Positions 21,789 through 33,755 of a stretch of 64,000 bases of DNA are shown here, piece after piece; the first letter of the stretch is position 1; each line of letters opens with the position of its first letter. The DNA lies in assembly GCA_031216915.1 (NCBI GenBank), contig CM062292.1:7999920-8063919 (forward strand). The letters run 5' to 3'. The stretch comes from Pictodentalium vernedei (Eukaryota > Mollusca > Scaphopoda > Dentaliida > Dentaliidae). The notes under the pieces were generated by a model that was given only the letters and a program-made list of their open reading frames with translations, was not told where the DNA came from and made no database searches. The position numbers were made by a program, and so were the translations under genes.

Positions 21789-22253
21789 GAACCCCTTTAG
21801 TTATTAAACCCAAACAAATAATTACAAAATGTTCTCAGCGCTAATAGGGTTATTGTTTCTTATTCATTTCATATGGTCCGAAGTTTCCTATTCTCCAAAT
21901 TCAGCTATACTGTCTTTTCTTTCACAAAGACGAATGTCCGCTTGCGACTCTGAATCCCAGTTTTCGTTGAAGTGTGTGGAGTCACTCTTTCGAGCATTGC
22001 TCTATTGCTCATTTGCTCGATGGGATTCGAGACGTTCGATCAATTGCTCGAAAAGAGTAACTTCACCTAGGACTCTTATGCTCATCCCGGTAAAAAGGGG
22101 TGCCGAAGGCCAGTCGTTTTTCAAAAAGGGGCGCTGGAGGTGGATGCTACGGAACAACGTGGCTTTTCTATCGATTCCGTAAACGGGATTCCATAAAAAG
22201 GGATTCCACAAAAAAGGCTTCCTTAAGTGGTATTTTAAGCTCCCATACAGGTA
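21789..22253. other. intron, no exon seen
   Basis: Segments like AAAAAGGGATTCCAC at 22180-22215 resemble the arms of the element at 12602-13479. Confidence 0.4.
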
Positions 22254-22567
22254 CAGTTACAACTAAAAATCCTGTCCTGAAATGCGCACATATAGCACGT
22301 TGATATGCGCGTTTATCTACGCGTTATGACCATAGTAAGGCTATCAAATTGTGTACATGCGGCCTGTGCACAATCAATGTTTCAGCCAATGGACCTCCGG
22401 GTAACCCGGAGGTCCATTGGCAGAAACATTGCCTGTGTTTGCTATGAGTAACGAGGAGAACTTGCCGTGCTTTGGATGCCATTCGATATGGCAATTGCGC
22501 GCATTTCCTACGCGCAATTAAGCCTATATTAGCGCAGAGTTCGTGACAGGACTTCTAGTTTTAACTG
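22254..22567 (-). mobile_element. MITE-A copy 4
   Basis: Left end CAGTTACAACTAAAAATCC carries substitutions. The right end is intact and flanked by TA. Core present. Confidence 0.9.
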
Positions 22568-22726
22568 TAGTCTTTCCACTGGCTTCTACTGCGACTTCGC
22601 TTATCCATACCATAATTAGCTTCCACTGTAGTCATCTGAAGCTATAGTTTAGTACCAGCCTTATATCATTACTACTGACTTGTAGTCCAACAGCGGGTTT
22701 GCCATCTCAGACTGCTTGAACGACTA

Positions 22727-23043
22727 GATTCAGCACAAAACTTGGAGTTTATTCAACGCAGTCGCCAAACATTTTGAAACAAAGGAGATTTGAACAGTTG
22801 GCATATCGAACCAGTTCATATCTCCTTTGCTTAATAATGATTTGAGATAACCCCGTATTGCTCTAAACTTACGGCTGAAACCCCCTCAATTTATGTTTAA
22901 TTCTGTTAATATTTAATGTTAATCTTTATAAATTTATTTGATTTGAAATAAACACTGTTTAAACAGAACTGGTTCCATCTCAGGGACAAGATTACAACCA
23001 GTTTGGGCTCTGAAGAAAACCTATATTTTTTTGCAGCGTACAA
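22727..23043. mobile_element. half copy of the 515-bp element
   Basis: Matches the inner and right half of 20046-20560 (GCATATCGAACCAGTT, GTTTAAACAGAACTGGTTCC, TTTTTGCAG) but lacks the left end. Confidence 0.8.
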
Positions 23044-23725
23044 CAGTCTGAACGGCTCTTTTTGCTCAAGACTTATTGAATTCCCCAAGATATGGGCTGA
23101 ATCTATCTGTTGAAAAACATAAGGGCACATTACACCCATATGAACATTTGAGATAGCTGCTAAGCGCTTGGATAAGTCATCCAAACGATTCAATGATGCA
23201 CCCATGCGCTTCGATAAAACAACCGAGCGCTATGCTTAAGCAGGCAAGTGCTTCGATAAAGCAGCCATGTGCGTCATTAAAACAGCCAAGCGCCAAATAA
23301 TTATATTTATATCACGAATTTCGACCGTTGAGACATCATATAATAAACAGAACAGCTTTATATGCTCAAGATTTATACAATTCTCCGAGATATGGGTTGA
23401 ATCTATCTGTTAGAAAGCACAATTGCCAGTTTCAACTACATAAACATTTATTCGTTTCTACAAGCAAAAACGATTAAAATGGGTTGTACTCTTTACTGAA
23501 AACAAACAAACTAACACAACAGTACAGTGATACATACAGAGGACAGAGCCTAACTGCCTCAATTTAACAAGTGAAGGCGGGGATCACTCATCATCAAATA
23601 TCGCGTTGGACTCACCGATGGCCCCATTCAGTGTGGTCAATATGCAACCACAAATCAAAATATGGGACGATCCAACTCTCTGCGCTAACTGCATATCACG
23701 GACTTCTAGGACTGTCTGTAAGCAT

Positions 23726-23857
23726 GCAATCAAAAATCAGTTGGGTTACAAATCAACCCAAATCAACTGGGTTGAGTAAATATGAACCCATTTGGGTTCA
23801 GAAGCACTCAACCCAGTTGATTTTGGTTAAATTTTAATCCAACTAATTTTAGGGTGT
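23726..23857. mobile_element. 130-bp foldback MITE-D, copy 1
   Basis: The arms AATCAGTTGGGTTACAAATC and GGTTAAATTTTAATCCAAC flank the palindromes AATCAACTGGGTTGAGT and AACCCATTTGGGTT. The better copy is at 35787-35916. Confidence 0.8.
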
Positions 23858-25478
23858 GCCTTTGTTTCGGCCTGCCACTTTTCAATCAACCCGACCTAAA
23901 GAGTACATCGGTTCCATGTTCTTCTTAATTGATGTCTCTCATCAAATCTCTCATTGTGCATAATGTACACCCCCCCCCCCCCCCCCCCCGGAGACAACCC
24001 ACACACTCCCAACGGCCGCAAAATATGTTGTCACTAAAATTAACTGTTGGCCTACCGGCCCAAGAAAATAGTTATACTTGATGTCTTCAAGGTCAAATTC
24101 ACGCGAGCAACCACGAGTGGAAGATACTGGGCATAAGATATATATATATATAAAGAATTAGACAGCTCGCTTAAAACTGGTGAGCGGGTGCCTGACCAGA
24201 AAGTTGAAAAGTCAGACAATCATTACCTACGAATGGAACTTCTGTCCGTATGGCTTGTTTTTCCAATCCGTTGAAGTGTCCGACACAACACGTGACTATG
24301 ACCGTTAAAAGTGTTGCCCATACTTCTTAACAAAGAAAGGAGAGAGAGAGAGAGAGAGAGAGAGAAAAAAACTAAAACTAATACAAATCGCCCCACCTCC
24401 ACCGCCCAGAAAAACAGGCAGAAAAAAAGATAAGAAAAAAAAAAACAAAAACAAAAAACAACCAAAACAATAAATAAACTAGATTCACTTTCTGCACAGT
24501 AATCAACAACACCCGGAGTCACTTCACCGTTATTAGAACAGTCCATCATTTGGAACATCCCCTAACCTCTGATATTTCTTCAAAATAATAGCATCCAGCT
24601 ATCATCCTCTGGTCATCAGGACAATTCATACGTTTCCAAAAAAGTATTTAGGACCGGTCTCCTTTCTTTTTTATTCTTTAACCACCCACTTTACCTTCAT
24701 CTTGATCGAACTCTAACATTCCTACAACCAATGAAACTCGCTAACTCAGTCACATGAGACCTCCTTTATTTTATTCAATCACAGTAATTTATCCTTTTGT
24801 CTTCAATCGTACCTTGTTTGCCATACATTGTGACACACCATCATTAAGTCTACACCTGAAAAGGGAGACTCATGTGGTACCAGTTTTTCCTTGTATTTCG
24901 TTCTCCGTAACCCCTCTTTTGTATTGCAGCTCCACGGTCGGGGCGTACTTTGCATTGTGTATCTTAGCCACCTACCTTGAAGACCGGGAGAACGAGGGGG
25001 ACTAGCCATTCCAGCTCTATATTGTCTTCCAGTCTCCCTATTCAAAGTTTAGAGTTTTCATTCAGTCCCAAACCACGGCTGACTTCACCACCATACATGT
25101 AGGTATGCAGGCTTTCCTTCAGACCCCACCATACGTGTAGGTATACATCACGTATGCTTCTGTACATTCTGTCTATCAATGCACCATGCCATTCATGGAT
25201 CCGTACTTTCCTGTAACACCGACCCTTCTGGTACAAGCTTCATGAGTCAGTAAGCTTTGCATATTCACCTGCTGAAAGCTTTATATATTTCAACCTACAC
25301 GTTTCGTGTATGTGACCCAGCCGCCATAAGATAGGCACCAATGGGGGAAACGGTTTTTAACTGAATGTTGGGAGATTAGGAGAGAGAGTGGGAGAGTACC
25401 CCGTTCGGGAAGTGGGTTAATGTAGGCCTCCTCGTTAGAGGGCCGTGACAAATCAGCGGAAGGTCGAAGATTTATTAT
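23858..25478. other. intron without recognised exon
   Basis: C19 run at about 23970, a short TA repeat at 24141, an AG dinucleotide run at 24340-24364, and a direct duplication ACCATACATGTAGGTAT at about 25090 and 25127. Confidence 0.5.
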
Positions 25479-26102
25479 TTTATCTAACAATCATATAGAT
25501 TTTGGCCTGAAAACCACGAGAAACGGTACGTATCACATAATGTGTTCCGATTCCGTATCGTATAGACGACTTATTCTGATTCCGTATCATATAGACAACT
25601 CGTTTCCGGTAACACGACAACGACAGTTACGGGTGATTGACTAAAATGGTACGATAAATAGAAACTGCACAGTTCAATATTACATCAACACGGTTACTGA
25701 GGATGTGCCCATGTCGCAAACTCGTAAAGTCAAGCGGATCATCACAGGAAGTGACACTGAGGGTGAATAATTTTACAACGCAACTGTGGAAATTTGCGGT
25801 GACCGCATTATTCATTGTTTGTTAAAGTGCACGACAATATTCTTCCATAAAATATGGGTTTTTTTTTAAAATTTCTCGCCCAGCATTATGTCCCAAAGCT
25901 GTATTAATAATTTAAGATTTAATCTGTTTATCTGACAGAATTGTTAGATAAATAAATTATCATGATAATGTGCATCAGATTCTCGGTGATGTCCAGAATG
26001 GGATCACAACTCGCCGGCAAAGCCGGCTCGTTGTGATCCCATTCTGGACACCACCGAGAATCTGATACAAATCGCAGGACATGTACATTGTCATGATAAT
26101 CT
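25479..26102. mobile_element. 620-bp element with central palindrome, copy 1
   Basis: Begins TTATCTAACAATCATATAG and matches 57992-58726 along most of its length. The last 140 bp are a long palindrome (CAGATTCTCGGTGATGTCC, GGGATCACAACTCGCCGGC and complements). Flanking ATATTCACCTGCTGAAA segments at 25258 and 26108 form a direct repeat. Confidence 0.8.
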
Positions 26103-26294
26103 GTATATATTCACCTGCTGAAACTTGTGCATATATTGTAGCATACACGTTATGTGTTTATGATTCAGTTGCGTCGAAATAAATATTGACTTTTGACATG
26201 CCATGTCTGTATTATTCTTGGTTCATAAATAGGTTACTATACACACATGGAAGCAAAGTGTTTCAAGTTTACCCTTTCCAAACTATAGAAAATA

Positions 26295-26592
26295 CAGTTA
26301 AAACTAGAAGTCCTGTCATGAATTGTGCGCTTATCTAGGCTTAATTGCGCGTAGGAATTGCGCGCAGTCGCCATACCGGATGGCATCCAAAGCACGGCAG
26401 GTGCTCCTGGTTACTCGTAGCAAACACAGGCAATGCTTCTGTCACCCGGAGGTCCATTGGCTGAAGCATTGCTTGTGCACAGGCCATATGTTCATAATTT
26501 GATATCCTTACTAAGGCCATAACGCGTAGATTAACGCGCAACTAGACGTGCTATTTGTGCGCATTTCATGACAGGACTTCTAGTTTTAACTG
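26295..26592 (+). mobile_element. MITE-A copy 5, core shortened
   Basis: Both ends intact with TA on each side. About 16-20 bp of the left half of the core palindrome is deleted (GCTTCTGTCACCCGGAGG). It interrupts a dispersed repeat also found at 27940 and 28760. Confidence 0.95.
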
Positions 26593-29292
26593 TAGTTACC
26601 AAAATAGGTATTTTTGAACAGTATTCTCATTCTAGGTTCCATTTCATTTCATTCTCACATCCTTGTCAGCATCTAAGCTATATCATAACACAACAAAGTA
26701 TAAAGTCAAGTTGTGCAAATCGCTTATGCTTATTTTGTCCACCTACCGAGGGATTACACCCCAGTGGCGTTAGTTACCCTGTCCTATTTTACCAGTGGAG
26801 GAAAACAAATCTTCTTCAGTCGACATGCAGACCTTCTCTTCTCAGGCATCCACAAGGGTTCTGAAGGCTTAGATCAGAGAAATAAAAAATATTAACAGTA
26901 ACTTTGTATAATTATTGCCTCATCTGTTTATTGGTGTTCATCATCATAATCATTATCGGGCTGTATCCTGCCAAAACTTAAGTATAAAGTCAAGTTTTGC
27001 TAATCGGTTATGCTTATGTTTCCCACTTACTGGGGAAATCGCATCCCAGCGGCATTGGTTGTCAGGTCCTATTTTACCAGTATGACACACCTTGTATACC
27101 TTAGTAAACAAGCACTGCTTCACTTCCCGAGTTTCCTACATGGGTGCTGCATCTATGTATACCAGGGTCCCAATCAGGAAAAAGGGACCCTTCAAATTCA
27201 ATTTTGCAGAAAATCATGATTTTTGTTTTTCACTTGAGCTCTTTGGAAGGGCCTATATCTTAATGTCAAACTTCTAAAATTTATTATGTTGACTTATTCT
27301 GAGTCACTCTAAAGACTTTCATACTTAAAGAGACTAAAACTTGAATAACAACGTTCCACTACATGTGCAAAGCATTTTCCGGCAAACAGTAAGTTATTTT
27401 AACAGCCATTTCAGGGGAGATCAAGTAGTTTGGGTTCGGATTTACTGACAGGAAAAAGTGAGTATAGAATACGGCAAAATTCACGAAAATAAGAGTTTTT
27501 TTTCTGAATAATGTTATCGAAACATGTGTTGGATTATGTAAGACACCAAAACTTAACACAGAAAGTTTGTTTCCCTTTAACACATAATACAGATATGAAA
27601 AGGAAAATAGACTATAACAATCCTAACCAGGGAAACTGAGAACGGAAAAGTAAGAAATTAGTCGGAAAATGAATTTTGTCTGACAGTAATCATATTTGTA
27701 CAACCAAAACTAGTATTGGATAAAGCCGGACACCAAAACATATAACACAAAATTTATTCTCCATTGATTTTTGAATGCAGTTATGAAAAGCACATAAACT
27801 CTTTCCTTTTTGTTTTTGGACAAATGAGTACAGACATTGGCAACATTTACTGAAAATCAATTTAAGTGGCCAAAGCATATGTTGGGTTAAGCCCCAGATC
27901 CTAACTTACAACAGCGGATTTGTTCATTAAGCCTCTCTACCTATAGCAAAACAAAGTGTTTGAAATTAACCCTTTCCAAAATGTTAGAAAAAAGCCACTG
28001 GAGTTAGCTATTTTTTCATTTTCAAACGGTACTGTTATGCTCGCCCTCATTGTACTTGAGGCTTAAAGATGAGATTAAAAAGTAAACAGTAACTTTGTTG
28101 TGCGATCATTGTTGCTTCTATGCATACCAAAATAACTGTTACAACAACCTTGCAATTAGTGAAATTTGCCTTTGAAGTCAGCATCAATTTGGAAGATGAA
28201 ATGCTATATTCATATCATTTGTGGACAATAGCGGTTAATTTTGAAATATTTGTGTGGTGATTTTGGTGTATCATGTTATGGCCTAAATGTGTGGACATCA
28301 ATCAGAGATTGAGTTTCTGATAAGAGGCTTGGAGGAATCCTGAATCTTGGTATTTGAATGAATATGTATAATTTGAGGGTACTCCTATTCAAGGCTCGTT
28401 AACTGGGTGAGGGTTAAAACATTGTATGAAATATGTGACAGCAATATTGTTCCTAGACGAATGGGCTATTTTCTCATGGAAACGTTTTGAGAAAATATGG
28501 CTCCAGTGCTGAGAAATCGTACATAAACGTTGACGAAAATAACAACTATTCCGACAGTACCCTTATGGGAAGACTGCTGCATGCCGCCAAAGAAAACATT
28601 CAGCACTCAATCAATCAGAAATGGAGTACATTGTCACTTAAAAATGTTTTTTTTAAGACATTACCCACTTTATGCAACCAGAAAGGGCATAGGGTTAAAC
28701 TTTACAACAAAGCTTACAACAGCAAATATACTCGGTAGTCAATTGTGAATACGTACATGCAAAGTGTTTGAATTTGACCCATTCCAAAATGTTAGAAACG
28801 AGCAACCACAGTTGGCTTCTTTTGTTGTTTTCAAATGGTACTCTCATTCTCGCCATCACTGTACTTGAGGATTAAATCTGAGATTAGAAAGTAAACAGTA
28901 AGTTTCTTTTGCTATCATTTGTTGTATCTATCCATACCATCATAATTGTCAGAACAACCGTGCAATTAGAGACATTTGCCCTTGAAATTGGTCAATTTTG
29001 AAGAAAAAAATGCTATATTCATATCATTTTTGGTCAATAGGGGTTAAATTGGAAAACATTGTGCGGGGGCTGTGGTGTATCATATTATGCTCTAAATCTT
29101 CAGAAAACTTGAGCTGAATAACTGTAAACAATTTTGAGACATTTGAAAAATGGTGAAATTTTGATGGTTTTGACAGAAAAGTTTAAAAATAAGCGTTTTC
29201 ACGAATATGACGATACCTCTTATCTCTAGATTTCATAACATTACATAAGTATACCAAATGTGGTTGAAATCGTACAGCCTGTTTTTGAGCTA
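26593..29292. repeat. diverged large duplications, no exon
   Basis: A segment with AAGTGTTTGAAATTAACCC, CCAAAATGTTAGAAA and AAAGTAAACAGTAA occurs at about 27950 and again at about 28762, and a start of it at 26255 is split by MITE-A copy 5. A second pair, AGTATAAAGTCAAGTT with CCTATTTTACCAGT, lies at 26698 and 26982. These look like old copies of one larger transposon or a ~0.8-kb duplication. Confidence 0.6.
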
Positions 29293-29604
29293 CAGTTAAA
29301 AGTAGAAGTCCTGTCATGAAATGCGCACAAATAGCACGTCGATCCGCGCGTTAATCTACGCGTTATGACCATAGCAAGGCTATCAAATTCTGTGCATATG
29401 GCCTGTGCACAAGCAATGTTTCAGCCAATGGACCTCCGGGTAACCCGGAGGTCCATTGGCAGAAACATTGCCTGTGTTTGCTATGAGTAACCAGGAGAAC
29501 CTGCGTACTTTGGATGCAATTCGATATGGCAATTGCGCGCAATTCTGACGGGCCATTAAGCCTAGATAAGCGCACAATTCATGATAGGACTTCTAGTTTA
29601 ACTG
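29293..29604 (-). mobile_element. MITE-A copy 6
   Basis: CAGTTAAAAGTAGAAGTCC and GGACTTCTAGTTTAACTG ends, TA on both sides, core present. Confidence 0.95.
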
Positions 29605-29884
29605 TATGTTGAAAAATGGTTATGCTGAACTGTGCTGAAAATGGTTAAATGTTGATGCTTTTGACAAAATTTTTTTTAAAATATGCGTTTTCACAGACAT
29701 GGCGATAGCTCATTTTACTAGATTTTATGACATTACTGTATGACAAATTTGGCTGAAATCGTACAGCCTGTTTTTGAGGTGTGCAGCAGACAAAATGGGG
29801 AAAATAAAGAAAGAAAAAAAAAAAATGAAGAAAAATTTTGAAAAAGAAGAATAAAAAGCGTCTTTCCGAAACTGGGTTTGGAAA

Positions 29885-29903
29885 AGCCTAATAAATAAAT
29901 GAA

Positions 29904-29964
<61 letters not shown>

Positions 29965-29967
29965 AAC
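29885..29967. repeat. AAAT tetranucleotide microsatellite
   Basis: About 20 units of AAAT, with a few interruptions at the start. Confidence 0.95.
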
Positions 29968-30172
29968 AACAAAAGGTGGGAAGATAGAAGAAAACAACAT
30001 TAGTTGAGATGCGATCGCTTCTGGGTTACGAAAAAGTTATATCAATTTTTGTTCTCATTTTAAATTTCGACACAATGTTTAGCTCTGGTATTTTAGTAGC
30101 TTTAAAACAAAGACAACCATCACCCAAACTTATGACACTGGAATAAGTGGCGCATATAATAACTGAATTTGG

Positions 30173-30480
30173 GAGCGCGGTGGCTGAGTAGTTAGAGCAT
30201 TGTATTTCACACCGAAAGGTCCGCAGTTCGATCTTGACCAGAAGTAACTCTGTTCTGTCCTTGGGAAAGGCACTTACTGCCGATTGTCCACCGTGGTCAC
30301 TGGGCACTAAGGTGTATAGCACGTCTATGGTGTACTGCACTAAGGTGTACAGCACGTCTATGGTGTACTTGTCTTCAACCCTGCATGTTGATGGATTCTG
30401 ACAGTTGCAGGAAGCTGCTCGGTGGTTCTCTCTAGGTACTCCAGACTCCCCCAGTAGTAAAACGGTATGACCCTGACTGT
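30173..30480 (+). mobile_element. tRNA-headed SINE
   Basis: The head GCGGTGGCTGAGTAGTTAGA with CAGTTCGATCTTGACC resembles tRNA A and B boxes. The body matches the family (CCTTGGGAAAGGCACTTA, GTCTTCAACCCTGC, GGTGGTTCTCTCTAGGTACT). An internal 34-bp duplication (GCACTAAGGTGTA) is present. MITE-A copy 7 lies just after it. Confidence 0.85.
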
Positions 30481-30494
30481 TAGAACTGTTGCTA

Positions 30495-30796
30495 CAGTTA
30501 AAACTAGAAGTCCTGTCACGAATAGTGCGCTTATCTAGGCTTAATTGCGCGTTGGAATTGCGCGCAATTGGCATTCAAAGCACGGCAGTTTCTCTTGGTT
30601 ACTCAAAGCAAACACATGCAATGTTTCTGCCAATGGACCTCCGGGTTACCCGGAGGACCATTGGCTGAAACATTGCTTGTGCACAAGCCATATGTACAGA
30701 ATTTGATAAATTTACTCGGGCCATAACGCGTATATTAACGCGCATATCAACGTGCTATTTGTGCGCATTTCATGACAGGACTTCTAGTTTTAACTG
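30495..30796 (+). mobile_element. MITE-A copy 7
   Basis: Left TA and end intact. The right end reads TTTTAACTG followed by GA, so that TA has been lost. Core present. Confidence 0.95.
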
Positions 30797-31638
30797 GAAA
30801 CCCAGTAGACAAACAACAAATATTCACTAAAATCAACGATTCATTTTTATATTGAGTGATTTCATATTTCAGTCGGCACACTGGTCTCATTGTAGTGTTG
30901 AGGTAAAGCGAGGCTAACATTGGAAGCATCACAGAACACAAAATGGAAAATGGCATGAAAAATAGATATTTGTTAGTTCATCGCAACGCTCTCGTCACGA
31001 GTAATGCATAAATGACCTTAAAAGTTGACCCCGAGGACGTGTTTGATTACGTGTGTTATGTTTTTTTGTTGACAATAACAACGACATTAGGTAGGGTCAG
31101 GCGCGTAGCAAGATAATTAGGGGTGCCCTCCCCAGTTTTCGGGAGCCAAACATCTTTTTTGGAAGGCCGTCGTGAGGACTTCAGGGGCCTCCCCTATTCT
31201 TAACTACGACCCCCCGTTCATTACCCCTCATCCTACTTCCCATTAGGGACATGGGAGGAGGGGGAATTACAGGAGGGTCCTAGGTATGACTAGGTCTCTT
31301 ACCGTCAAGGAAATTTTTTCAAAATTCAGTGCTGAGAGAGCGAATCTGAGGAGTTTATAGCGATGATTTCGAATCGATTCTCGAACCAAATGGGGCAACA
31401 GATTTGCGAACCAATTTTTTTTTTGCCGAATCAAATGGGCCGAATTATAACAAGTGACGGATGAGGCCGCAGCGCCTCTTGCCAGAACTTGCACGGGTCG
31501 TGGGACGCTTGATACCATGATCTCAGTTTGGACTAATGTTTTCCATGAATGGACCGTTTTTTAATTTTTTTTTCGGGGGGGTGGGGGGTGGGGGGGTGGG
31601 GAGGGACTTAAATCCCATCTCCCATCTCCCATCTCCCC

Positions 31639-31639
<1 letters not shown>
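30797..31639. other. intron, no exon seen
   Basis: GGCGCGTAGCAAGATAATTA at ~31090 resembles the CAGTGGCGTAG hAT end. G-rich stretch at 31576-31606. Confidence 0.4.
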
Positions 31640-31695
<56 letters not shown>

Positions 31696-31696
31696 A
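31638..31696. repeat. GAT trinucleotide microsatellite beside exon A
   Basis: About 19 uninterrupted GAT units end 31 bp before the first base of the alternative exon at 31727. They occupy the place where the branch point and pyrimidine tract would be, and only TTTGAAACTGTGATTAACAT remains between. Confidence 0.95.
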
Positions 31697-31726
31697 GCGG
31701 TTTGAAACTGTGATTAACATTCACAG

Positions 31727-31876
31727 GTATACTGCATCAACGCAATTTGCGGCTACTGACGCCAGAAAAGCATTCCCTTGCTTTGATGAACCGGAACTAA
31801 AAGCTCAGTTTGACGTGACAATCAGTCGACGTAAAACCGACATTGGTCTCGCCAACATGAAGAAACACAGTACCTT
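31727..31876 (+). CDS. M1 aminopeptidase alternative exon A
   Basis: This 150-bp exon encodes the conserved M1 block YTASTQFAATDARKAFPCFD, followed by EPELKAQFDVTISRR and a GLANM segment. In M1 enzymes this block belongs to the N-terminal domain beside the active site. The acceptor is TTCACAG and the donor CTT|GTAAGT. It begins with one base completing the Arg codon left by exon 17440-17923 and ends with two bases of a Leu codon, the same phases as exon B. Relative to exon B, the residue after TQF is Ala rather than Gln. The two exons are clearly paralogous, about 60% identical. The intron to exon B is only 45 bp with an in-frame TAA. Likely used as an alternative to exon B. Confidence 0.93.
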
Positions 31877-31921
31877 GTAAGTATTTGTAATAAATAATGA
31901 ATCCATCTTTACCGTTTACAG

Positions 31922-32077
31922 GTATTCGGCATCGACACAGTTTCAGTCGACGGACGCTCGTAAAGCATTTCCTTGTTTTGATGAACCGGATTTGAGAGCT
32001 CAGTTTGAAGTGACCATTGTCAGGCCTAAAAATTACAAAGCTTTATCTAATATGGCCAGAAACAACACAACTCCACT
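31922..32077 (+). CDS. M1 aminopeptidase alternative exon B
   Basis: This 156-bp exon repeats the same protein block as exon A (YSASTQFQSTDARKAFPCFD, EPDLRAQFEVTIVRPKNY, then ALSNMARNNTTPL). The acceptor is GTTTACAG at 31921 and the donor ACT|GTGAGT at 32077. Phases match exon A, and both lengths are multiples of 3. It has Gln after TQF, as in vertebrate aminopeptidase N, and an ALSNM motif closer to the family form than exon A. Both exons join in frame to 55092. If both were included the protein would gain a second copy of the block. If both were skipped the frame would still be open. Confidence 0.93.
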
Positions 32078-32463
32078 GTGAGTAATTTGCACCAGTTTGT
32101 CATTAATTTAGAATATCTGTTAATATGTTGTCCATAACAGGCTGTCGGAGAGAGTAACAAAATATCTTTTATATTTAATATTACATGCCTGTTCTATGAA
32201 ATCCCGATCTACATCAACACTAAATCAGCCGGAAAATGAAAATCCGTTCCGCACAAATGTACCGAACGGAAATCATTGACGGACTATTTTTGGACGATCA
32301 CGTCATCTGTCAAAATTTAACATAACTCCGCCAACTTAGAATTTCCGTTTGACCTTTAAACGCGAAAGCCGTGCAGTTCAATCGAAGCGATTGCTTTCTA
32401 TCCCGGAAGGCGAGCAGATTAAACGATGTGATTGTGTTCTAATAAGCTTTCGCAAAGCCATAA

Positions 32464-33490
32464 ACTAAATAAAAGCATCTTTGGGTACAGAATTACTTCT
32501 AAAGTTAAGAAGGGAGTGTTCAAACCAATCATTATTAGATTTATAATGATAACAAATTGAATAGAACTAGCTCCAATATGCATGTACTATGATTGTACAA
32601 ACATACGTACATCACATGCTTGGTCTATTTATAAATCAGCCCACCGGGTTACCCAAAATCGCATATGTGTTTGTAAACATTAGCAGACAATGATCACCCA
32701 AAACTGAACCGATTGCGAAATAACTTGTTGATAGTCGTCAAATGAATTGCTGAGCGTCCTTCAAATAATTGTTTTTTATAGATGTGAAGGCGTGTAATAA
32801 ACACAAAACGACACGCGCGTGTGAATGGGTTAATCCATATGGCATGAGTGTCAGCGTGGAAGGATAAACGAGAGGCTGTGGCCTCTCGTTTATCCTTCCG
32901 CGCTGGCACTCGTGCCATATCGATTAATCCATTCAAACGCGAGTTTCTTTCTGTATATTTCTCAAATATCAACGTAAAGACAATAAACAAAATAAAAACA
33001 TCTTTGTGTATAGAATTACTTCTAACGTTTCGAAAGGGGAGATCAAATCAATCATTATTAGCTGTATAATGATAACAAATTGAATAGAACTAGCTCACAT
33101 ATGCATGTACTATGATTGTACAAAGACACATACGCCCCATGCTTGGTCTATTTATAAATCAGCCCACCGGGTTACCCAAAATCGCACATGTGTTTGTAAA
33201 CATTAGCAGACAATGATCACCCAAAACTGAACCGATTGCGAAATAACTCGTTGATAGTCGTCAAATGAATTGCTGAGCGTCCTTCAAATAATTGTTTTAT
33301 AGATGTGAAGGCGTGTAATAAACACAAAACGACACAACAACGGTTAATCCTTATGGCAAGAGTGTCAGCGTGGAAGGATAAACGAGAGGCTGTGGCCTCT
33401 CGTTTATCCTTCCGCGCTGGCACTCGTACCATTTCGATAAATCCATTCAAACGCGCGTTTCTTTCTGTGTATTTCTCAAATATCAAAACA
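32464..33490. repeat. ~515-bp tandem duplication carrying family-H hairpins
   Basis: Unit 1 is about 32464-32977 and unit 2 about 32978-33490. Both contain AATGATAACAAATTGAATAG, GGTCTATTTATAAATCAGCC and AATGATCACCCAAAACTGAA. Each ends in a palindrome (GGAAGGATAAACGAGAGGC and complement) at 32858-32908 and 33372-33422. The hairpins match those at 9885-10240. Confidence 0.85.
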
Positions 33491-33755
33491 ATTTTATCCT
33501 TTTTCCGAATGTAGAATTTTTCTATGGAACGAGGTCCGTGAATTTGTTTCATTGTCAGGTCTCAAACTACTGTCTCAATAAGGAAAAAAAAATGGACGAG
33601 AAGAGTTCATCAATTAATTCTACATACTCCACTAGAAATCAGCCAGAACGTCTTTTTTCAAATTTCTTGAGTGCCCGAAAATACGCTAGTAATATTGCAA
33701 ATCGTCCAGTGTGGCATTGAGACTAATCTAACCCATCCGCATCACACTGACACTA

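Noticed and set aside
26710..28740. Small open frames as possible exons
   Set aside because: No family motif, no convincing splice sites, and overlap with diverged repeats.
31523..31720. A poly-His protein on the minus strand
   Set aside because: It is only the reverse reading of the GAT microsatellite.
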